NCBI GenBank assembly: GCA_016865955.1
Contig: VGNW01000175.1
Coordinates: 1-5,013 of the forward strand
Length of the DNA: 5,013 nt
Direction: 5' to 3'
Source: Chloroflexota bacterium
GTDB taxonomy: Bacteria > Chloroflexota > Dehalococcoidia > SZUA-161
The translations under genes were made by a program, and so were the position numbers. The notes under the pieces are model-generated. The model was given only the letters and a program-made list of their open reading frames with translations. It searched no databases and was not told the origin of the DNA. Position 1 is the first letter of the stretch; each line of letters begins with the position of its first letter. Shown piece after piece: positions 1-3,858 of this stretch.

Positions 1-501
1 CAATGCATCCGCAGCCATAGGAATCATAATAGAAAGGGGCAGGTCGTCCAGACCGGTGTGCCCGGCGGCATCATAACCTACCAGAGTTACGGCATCGACT
101 CCGATTCGCTCAGCAGATTTGGCATGCCTTACTGTGGCGCATTTATGCAACACAGTCACGCCTTTTTTCTTGAGGCGCTCCACAAAATGTTCGGGATTCA
201 GGGCTGCGGTCTCGATGACCCTGACGCCTTCCTCGATAACTACATCCATGTCCTGCTCTATTTTCCGAGGGTCGCGATGGATAAGAGCTATATTCACGCC
301 GAATGGTTTTTTGGTAAGCCTGCGGCAGATTCTAATTTCGGTCTGTAATTCCTCGCGGGAAAAAGTAACCGCCGAGATAAGTCCGAAACCGCCGGCGTTT
401 GATACCGCTGCTGCCAGTTTGCCCCCGCTCAAATAAGCCATTGCGCCGCCGATGATAGGGTACTTAACCCCTAGCAACTCAGTCAACCTGGTCTGGAACA
501 T
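1..501 (-). CDS. Nitronate monooxygenase / 2-nitropropane dioxygenase-like FMN protein (3' end beyond window)
   Basis: The minus-strand frame opens with ATG at 501 and stays open to the left edge, giving the first 167 residues of a protein whose family is usually about 310-370 long. The translation starts MFQTRLTELLGVKYPIIGGA and shows the TIM-barrel opening of the nitronate monooxygenase/FabK-like flavoprotein family. It includes SNAGGFGLIS (residues 34-43), PFGVNIAL (66-73) and GYDAAGHTG (142-150), the counterpart of the GxEAGGHxG flavin/active-site motif, with His148. Known members oxidise alkyl nitronates with FMN and O2, and FabK relatives reduce enoyl-ACP; sequence alone does not settle which applies. 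Two oddities: GGAM stands where many members have QAPM or QGGM, and Asp-Ala-Ala replaces Glu-Ala-Gly before the GH. The start is supported by a GAAGGGAG Shine-Dalgarno 4 nt upstream. It lies 23 bp after the MaoC-like gene on the same strand, so co-transcription is likely. The family call is confident; the substrate is unknown. Confidence 0.88.
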   Translation of the reverse strand, partial: MFQTRLTELLGVKYPIIGGAMAYLSGGKLAAAVSNAGGFGLISAVTFSREELQTEIRICRRLTKKPFGVNIALIHRDPRKIEQDMDVVIEEGVRVIETAALNPEHFVERLKKKGVTVLHKCATVRHAKSAERIGVDAVTLVGYDAAGHTGLDDLPLSIMIPMAADAL

Positions 502-524
502 CAAGCTCCCTTCTTGTAGTTCAT

Positions 525-1538
525 CTATTTGGCTTTTCTTCCGAGCGGCAGTGTGAAAGTAGACTTGCCCAACGCCACTCTCCGTCCGTTCTGGTTCTCA
601 GCCCAGCTTTCGCACTCCACAAGATTATCTCCTGACTGTTGATATTTCCCGGTCACTTTGCCGCGGAAAGCAAGCGTATCGCCGGGGAATATATTACCTC
701 TCAACTCAGTGTAGTGCCTCTTCAAAACGCCCTCGCCTCCTATCCAGTTCGTGACGAGTTGAGCCAGAAAAGAGGCGGTATGAGGGCCGTGGGCAATGAC
801 ATTGGGCAGCCCGAGCATCTGCTGGGCAAACTGCTGGTCGTAATGGTGAGGGCCGTAGTCGTTAACGGCTGCCCCCCATTTGAGAATTGTCACCAGGGAT
901 ATGCTTTTCTCTAGCTTCGGTAAAGTAGTGCCGACCTCAACATCCTCGAAGTATATCTGTTTACCGGTTGGAGTTGGCTGCTTGAACTCCTCCGTCGGAT
1001 ATGTGGTGGATTCGGCACCACGTGATGAAGAAGATGATCCTTCCAGGGAGACCATAGCCTCGCTGGTTATTCCCACCAGCTCTTTCTTTTGATTACGGTG
1101 TTCATTGTCCATTCGTATGAACACCATCCTGCCCGATTTACCTTCCCTCTCATAGACATCGCCTATTTTGCCTGTGCTTATTATACGGTCTCCCGGTCTC
1201 AAAGGAGCGAAGAACTGGAACTCGTAGAACGCCTGAAAGGTACGGGGAAAAGGCGGCTCGAACGGCAGAGTAGTAGCCATATGAGAAAGGTCAGGCAATT
1301 GCCGGAACGCGCGGTTCGCGGGGTCGAACACATGTAGAAAGGCAGGCGGAGCAATAATACTTCCCCAGCGTGTCCTTCTCGCATACTTCTCATTCTGCCA
1401 GAGAGGGTTTTCGTCGGTCGTAGCCTCTATGAACCTTCTGATAGTCCACAGCGACACCTCATCCGCCGGGAAGTCCTGAAACAGTCTGGTGCCAATGGAT
1501 TTCTTCATTTCCGCGGTAATTGCCGACTTGCCCGCCAT
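525..1538 (-). CDS. Two-domain MaoC-like (hot-dog fold) acyl-CoA hydratase/dehydratase
   Basis: This 337-residue protein has two hot-dog domains, as in fused MaoC/FAS1-type dehydratases. The N-terminal domain (about 10-165) has TTDENPLWQNE (41-51), which matches the hydratase motif D-x-N-P-x-H except that Trp47 replaces the histidine, so this half is probably non-catalytic and structural or substrate-binding. A low-complexity Ser-rich linker (168-173) follows. The C-terminal domain (about 195-330) keeps the Asp/His pair as Asp227 and His232 in NDYGPHHYDQQFA, plus the downstream VIAHGPHTASFLAQL helix (247-261). A typical role is hydration of an enoyl-CoA or dehydration of a hydroxyacyl-CoA in the cytoplasm; the acyl chain cannot be told. 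The start is fixed by AAAGGAG seven nt upstream of ATG; Met11 is a less likely alternative. It is the first gene of a probable operon with the nitronate monooxygenase-like gene 23 bp downstream, suggesting catabolism of an organic acid or nitro compound (inference). Confidence 0.9.
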   Translation of the reverse strand: MAGKSAITAEMKKSIGTRLFQDFPADEVSLWTIRRFIEATTDENPLWQNEKYARRTRWGSIIAPPAFLHVFDPANRAFRQLPDLSHMATTLPFEPPFPRTFQAFYEFQFFAPLRPGDRIISTGKIGDVYEREGKSGRMVFIRMDNEHRNQKKELVGITSEAMVSLEGSSSSSRGAESTTYPTEEFKQPTPTGKQIYFEDVEVGTTLPKLEKSISLVTILKWGAAVNDYGPHHYDQQFAQQMLGLPNVIAHGPHTASFLAQLVTNWIGGEGVLKRHYTELRGNIFPGDTLAFRGKVTGKYQQSGDNLVECESWAENQNGRRVALGKSTFTLPLGRKAK

Positions 1539-1744
1539 CCGATAACTCCTTTCCCGAAATAGATAAGAACCGCAACAAGCTGTTCCATTTTACCACATCA
1601 AACGCAATCGGCGTATAGCGAATAGAGGGCATTTAAGTGCAGAGGTGGGAAAAAGCGGATTGATAGCCCGGAAAGGTCTAGAGAATTTATTGAGGCAATT
1701 CAAGAGGAACGAAGAGGTTATAGCTGCTTGCCGTAACTATAGTA
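1539..1744. other. Intergenic region between zinc-ribbon gene and MaoC-like gene
   Basis: The 206 bp hold no convincing gene. On the minus strand they contain the MaoC-like gene's Shine-Dalgarno (1546-1552) and a candidate extended -10. Just past the zinc-ribbon stop, short arms TATAG (1719-1723) and CTATA (1737-1741) could pair weakly, but no T-run follows, so I do not call a terminator. Confidence 0.6.
1587..1595 (-). promoter_or_regulatory. Candidate extended -10 promoter for the MaoC/nitronate monooxygenase operon
   Basis: On the minus strand the sequence reads TGGTAAAAT, an extended -10 (TG-N) followed by TAAAAT, 5 of 6 to TATAAT. Transcription would begin near 1580, leaving a leader of about 42 nt that contains the AAAGGAG ribosome-binding site. 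There is no recognisable -35 at 16-18 bp, and no CRP-like site at the position seen upstream of the two genes before it. This is a weak call. Confidence 0.35.
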
Positions 1745-1987
1745 CTAAGGCTCGACATCCTCTTCGGATTCGATAATGGTCAAATCTTTGTGATTATTAT
1801 ACCTTGCTGGCCTATTTTCCCACGACGGGAACGGTACATAGTTGCTAAACTCGCTCACCGTGCCGCAATACTTGCACCGCCCCATGCTCGTTGGGCCCTT
1901 GGGCGCCTCGATTATCCAGTAATGAGAACATTCGAGCTTGCTCCGGGGCATTTGTTTCTCTTGTACAGCTTTGGATTTGCGTCTCAT
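1745..1987 (-). CDS. Small CxH...CxxC putative zinc-ribbon protein, function unknown
   Basis: This 80-residue protein has a basic N-terminus (MRRKSKAVQEK), a compact metal-binding core and an acidic tail ending IIESEEDVEP. The core has Cys20-x-His22 followed by YWIIEAPKGPTS (23-34) and Cys38-x2-Cys41-Gly, a four-ligand arrangement (C, H, C, C) that fits a small treble-clef or zinc-ribbon knuckle. No catalytic domain, signal peptide or membrane segment is visible. Similar short CxHYW...CxxCG proteins exist in environmental Chloroflexota as far as I recall, with no assigned function. The start is well supported: GGAG at 1996-1999 with an 8-nt spacer. Predicted transcription from a CRP-site-linked promoter would start near 2007 and give a 20-nt leader. 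Sharing this promoter design with the ferredoxin suggests a role in the same redox-linked response, perhaps as a DNA- or protein-binding accessory; this is an inference. Confidence 0.75.
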   Translation of the reverse strand: MRRKSKAVQEKQMPRSKLECSHYWIIEAPKGPTSMGRCKYCGTVSEFSNYVPFPSWENRPARYNNHKDLTIIESEEDVEP

Positions 1988-1995
1988 CTCATTCT

Positions 1996-1999
1996 CTCC
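1996..1999 (-). promoter_or_regulatory. Ribosome-binding site of the zinc-ribbon gene
   Basis: The minus strand reads GGAG followed by an 8-nt spacer and ATG at 1987. An overlapping ATG five bases upstream is in another frame, so this site decides the start. Confidence 0.65.
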
Positions 2000-2013
2000 A
2001 CATCGTAAGAATA

Positions 2014-2019
2014 ATTGTA
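2014..2019 (-). promoter_or_regulatory. -10 element of the zinc-ribbon gene promoter
   Basis: The minus strand reads TACAAT, 5 of 6 to TATAAT. It lies 21 bp downstream of the CRP-like site at 2041-2056. The predicted start of transcription (about 2007) puts the centre of that site (2048.5) at about -41.5, the class II activator geometry. There is no good -35 hexamer, as expected for an activator-dependent promoter. Confidence 0.5.
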
Positions 2020-2040
2020 GGATGCAATGAGACTTCTGTA

Positions 2041-2056
2041 TGCGACTTTTGTCTCA
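2041..2056 (-). promoter_or_regulatory. CRP-like operator upstream of the zinc-ribbon gene (copy 1)
   Basis: The minus strand reads TGAGACAAAAGTCGCA, that is TGAGA-N6-TCGCA, 8 of 10 to the CRP consensus half-sites TGTGA and TCACA at the right spacing. It differs by one base from the copy at 2403-2418, and similarity extends outward to 19 of 22 bases. A third half-site, TCTCA, follows at 2028-2032. The likely binder is the Crp-type regulator encoded at 2416-3087 (inference). Confidence 0.55.
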
Positions 2057-2118
2057 CATACAGACAGATACAAGACGAATTTGAGGATAAATATAGTACC
2101 GGAGAATATAGCGGGGAG

Positions 2119-2343
2119 TTAATTGTCTTCGAATACTATCTCAAATGGGCAGCAGATGGCGCCGGTGGGGCAAACAGCCTCACACTGTGTACACCAGCCA
2201 CATTGCGAAGCTTCTATGAATTTAATTACATTCTGTATCAGCATCAAGGAGTTACAACTGCACACACTTATACACAATCCACACCCATTACACTTATCAT
2301 AATATATAACAGGGCATACGATAGGCGCTCCAGCCATTCTCAT
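2119..2343 (-). CDS. 2[4Fe-4S] bacterial-type ferredoxin
   Basis: This small electron carrier has two cysteine motifs, numbered from the start used here: C18-x2-C21-x2-C24-x3-C28, and C48-x2-C51-x2-C54-x3-C58-Pro. These bind two [4Fe-4S] clusters with the usual exchange of the fourth cysteine. The first motif is unusual in that its fourth cysteine is followed by Ser-Cys instead of Pro. There are four further cysteines (C10, C30, C64, C65), 12 in all in 74 residues. It acts in the cytoplasm as a low-potential electron carrier; the partner is unknown. I chose ATG 2343 because GGAG (2353-2356) precedes it by 9 nt and the predicted transcript starts near 2368. An in-frame ATG at 2358 (79 residues) has no ribosome-binding site and would leave a leader of only about 10 nt. 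The gene lies between two CRP-like sites and next to the Crp-type regulator, which points to redox-responsive control. The region is visibly more AT-rich than its neighbours. Confidence 0.88.
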   Translation of the reverse strand: MRMAGAPIVCPVIYYDKCNGCGLCISVCSCNSLMLIQNVIKFIEASQCGWCTQCEAVCPTGAICCPFEIVFEDN

Positions 2344-2352
2344 TTCAGCAAA

Positions 2353-2356
2353 CTCC
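2353..2356 (-). promoter_or_regulatory. Ribosome-binding site deciding the ferredoxin start
   Basis: The minus strand reads GGAG with a 9-nt spacer to ATG 2343. It lies just inside the longer frame that begins at ATG 2358, which has no comparable site. Confidence 0.5.
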
Positions 2357-2374
2357 ATATAATCAATATAATCA

Positions 2375-2380
2375 ATGATA
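2375..2380 (-). promoter_or_regulatory. -10 element of the ferredoxin promoter
   Basis: The minus strand reads TATCAT, 5 of 6 to TATAAT, 22 bp downstream of the CRP-like site at 2403-2418. The predicted transcription start near 2368 places the site centre (2410.5) at about -42. The matching layout at the zinc-ribbon gene raises confidence in both. Confidence 0.5.
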
Positions 2381-2402
2381 TGAGTGCATGCACCTATCCG
2401 TC

Positions 2403-2418
2403 TGTGACTTTTGTCTCA
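2403..2418 (-). promoter_or_regulatory. CRP-like operator upstream of the ferredoxin gene (copy 2)
   Basis: The minus strand reads TGAGACAAAAGTCACA, that is TGAGA-N6-TCACA, 9 of 10 to the CRP consensus. As an inverted repeat it has arms TGAGAC/GTCACA (5 of 6 paired) around AAAA. The first three bases are the TGA stop codon of the regulator gene, so the regulator's coding end and the operator share sequence. Confidence 0.6.
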
Positions 2419-3087
2419 AGCCACCATCCCCGCCATTTTCTTAAGGGCTTCCCTGTCGGCAATTACTATGCGGTGCCTTTCTAATCTTATGATCCCCCCA
2501 TCCATCAGCTCCTTAAGAGACCTCCCTATCATTTCCCGGGCAGTGCCCGCCATGGCTGCCATTTCCTGCTGTGTGAGCCTTTCCTTAACGCCCGACCCGT
2601 CGCTGGCATATTCCAGCAGTATCTTAGCTACCCGGGCATTAACATGTCGGAAAGACAGGTCTTCTACCAGAGAGACTACATGTCTCAACTTTTGCGACAG
2701 AACGCGGATTGCATTCAAGGCTACCTTTGAGTGATTACGCATTATTGTTTCGAGATCACTTCTTTTTATGCCGTATATAACGACTGTCCCCATAGCCTGA
2801 GCGCTGGCGAGATTCAAGCCGCCATCAAATACCGGGACCTCATTAAAAGCCTCCCCGGGACGCATTATCTGGAGAATCTGCTCCTTGCCGTCCGGAGATG
2901 TCTTGAATACCTTAACTGCACCGGAAACAACAAAATAGAGTGCTTCGGAGGTTTCGCCTTCGAGCAGCAATAATTTCCCCCTCTCTGCTTCAATCTCGAA
3001 GACAAGCGTTTTTATCGACTCAAGCTCGGCAGCGCTCAAGCCAGAGAAATAGGGGATTGATTTTAAGCGCTCTGCTTGAACAGCCAT
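2416..3087 (-). CDS. Crp/Fnr-family transcriptional regulator, CRP-type DNA reader with non-cAMP effector pocket
   Basis: This 223-residue protein has the full family layout: an N-terminal cyclic-nucleotide-type beta-roll (about 8-110), a dimerisation helix (about 111-140) and a winged helix-turn-helix (about 150-210). The recognition helix AREMIGRSLKEL (183-194) carries Arg184-Glu185-x2-Gly188-Arg189, equivalent to CRP Arg180, Glu181, Gly184 and Arg185, which read TGTGA half-sites. In the effector pocket, NEVPVFDGGLNLA (82-94) keeps the CRP Glu72 equivalent (Glu83) but replaces Gly71 by Asn82, Arg82 by Leu93 and Ser83 by Ala94. Binding of cAMP is therefore unlikely. The protein has no cysteine, ruling out an FNR-type Fe-S sensor; a heme/NO or small-molecule effector is possible but not shown. 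The gene lies 64 bp after the flavin reductase-rubredoxin gene and just before ferredoxin. Two CRP-like operators lie within 400 bp downstream, so it is the obvious candidate to bind them. Its AGGAG is only 3 nt from ATG. Confidence 0.9.
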   Translation of the reverse strand: MAVQAERLKSIPYFSGLSAAELESIKTLVFEIEAERGKLLLLEGETSEALYFVVSGAVKVFKTSPDGKEQILQIMRPGEAFNEVPVFDGGLNLASAQAMGTVVIYGIKRSDLETIMRNHSKVALNAIRVLSQKLRHVVSLVEDLSFRHVNARVAKILLEYASDGSGVKERLTQQEMAAMAGTAREMIGRSLKELMDGGIIRLERHRIVIADREALKKMAGMVA

Positions 3088-3090
3088 GTA

Positions 3091-3095
3091 CTCCT
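3091..3095 (-). promoter_or_regulatory. Closely spaced ribosome-binding site of the Crp-type gene
   Basis: The minus strand reads AGGAG, then 3 nt, then ATG 3087. This is closer than the usual 5-9 nt and may lower translation of the regulator. No better in-frame start lies nearby. Confidence 0.5.
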
Positions 3096-3120
3096 AACAA
3101 CCTGGGTTTGTTTTCTTAGG

Positions 3121-3149
3121 ATTATACCAACTTTCAAAAAGGCTGCCTA
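3121..3149 (-). promoter_or_regulatory. Sigma-70-type promoter of the Crp-type gene
   Basis: The minus strand has a perfect TATAAT at 3121-3126 and, 17 bp upstream, TAGGCA at 3144-3149 (4 of 6 to TTGACA). Transcription would start near 3114 and leave a leader of about 27 nt. No CRP-like site is present here, so direct autoregulation is not indicated. Read-through from the gene upstream is also possible. Confidence 0.5.
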
Positions 3150-3151
3150 TA

Positions 3152-3841
3152 TTAGAGTTTCTCAAACTCACTCTTGCTTGCGCCGCAAACCGGACAAGTC
3201 CAATCGTCTGGCAGTTTTTCGAAAGGCGTCCCCGGTTTAATGCCATTATCGGGATCGCCTTTGCTGGGATCATAGACATAGCCGCAAACGCTGCATTTAT
3301 ACTTCGCCAATTTCGTATCCGCCTCCTTCTCCTTTTTCTGTTCAACGTAAGAGGGCGCCGTCTTCGGTGTAGTGCCCCGTTTGACCTGGCGATAGTAGGC
3401 ATATGTCATCGGCTCGCCCTCCTTGAGCACCTCTGCCCCAACAAGCTCACCGACAAAAATAGTGTGAGTACCTGCATCAGCCTCGTTTACTACTTTGGCT
3501 TCCATAACAGATAAAGCATGTTCCAATACTAAGGGTGCTTTGGTCTCACCCAGCTTATACTTGACGTTCTCAAATTTATTTATATCCCTGCCCGATTTGA
3601 AGCCGAAATTACCGACAAAATTCAGCGGGGTGTCCTGTGCAAGAACAGAGACCGTGAAGACCTTGCTGGATTTGATGTATTCATGAGTGAGATTCCCTTT
3701 ATTTAAACACACAGAGATGGTTGGAGGCTCAGAGCAAACCTGAATGACTGTATTGGCTATCTGCGCATTTATTTTATCTCCCTTGCGTGAGCCAACTATG
3801 TATAAACCGTAGCTTATGGGATACAAAGCTCTCAAATCCAT
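3152..3841 (-). CDS. hrb: Flavin reductase-rubredoxin fusion (high-molecular-weight rubredoxin type)
   Basis: This 229-residue fusion has an N-terminal FMN-binding split-barrel flavin reductase domain (about 1-150) and a C-terminal rubredoxin (about 180-226). A charged Lys/Glu linker (168-178) joins them. The reductase part shows YPISYGLYIVGSRKG (7-21), NAQIANTVIQV (25-35) and DAGTHTIFVGELV (122-134), typical of the NAD(P)H:flavin oxidoreductase family. The rubredoxin iron ligands are Cys183-x2-Cys186 and Cys216-x2-Cys219, with the usual YVYDPSKGDP and DDWTCPVCG surroundings. In Moorella a protein of this architecture (Hrb) passes electrons from NADH to the flavodiiron protein FprA for O2/NO reduction; a similar role is inferred here, though no flavodiiron gene lies in the window. 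The start is supported by AAAGGG seven nt upstream. It lies 17 bp after the SufB/D-like gene, so both probably share a transcript, consistent with an oxidative or nitrosative stress module. Confidence 0.88.
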   Translation of the reverse strand: MDLRALYPISYGLYIVGSRKGDKINAQIANTVIQVCSEPPTISVCLNKGNLTHEYIKSSKVFTVSVLAQDTPLNFVGNFGFKSGRDINKFENVKYKLGETKAPLVLEHALSVMEAKVVNEADAGTHTIFVGELVGAEVLKEGEPMTYAYYRQVKRGTTPKTAPSYVEQKKEKEADTKLAKYKCSVCGYVYDPSKGDPDNGIKPGTPFEKLPDDWTCPVCGASKSEFEKL

Positions 3842-3858
3842 CTGCTTTCCCTTTCCAA

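Noticed and set aside
1719..1742. Weak stem TATAG...CTATA after the zinc-ribbon gene as a terminator
   Set aside because: Only about five AT-rich pairs, a long loop and no T-run on the minus strand.
2359..2376. Two tandem 9-bp repeats giving direct TTGAT half-sites (FNR-like) before the ferredoxin
   Set aside because: The half-sites are direct, not inverted. They lie around and downstream of the predicted -10, and the local regulator has the CRP-type RExxGR helix, not the FNR-type ExxSR.
2384..2393. Perfect 10-bp palindrome GTGCATGCAC
   Set aside because: It lies between the CRP-like site and the -10 with no known binder, and short palindromes of this size occur by chance; it has no counterpart at the zinc-ribbon promoter.
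1891..2484. Plus-strand open frame of 197 codons
   Set aside because: It runs antisense across the zinc-ribbon and ferredoxin genes and both promoters, and its translation has no recognisable domain; the minus-strand genes have motifs and ribosome-binding sites.
3093..3120. Possible hairpin hiding the ribosome-binding site of the Crp-type gene (CCTAA/TTAGG, AACAA/TTGTT)
   Set aside because: The two pairings compete for the same bases, and the upstream arm of CCTAA/TTAGG lies before the predicted transcription start, so it would not be in the main transcript.
3094..3402. Arg-rich minus-strand frame overlapping the rubredoxin end
   Set aside because: It is in another frame of the well-supported rubredoxin domain, and its Arg-rich composition is a shadow-frame artefact.
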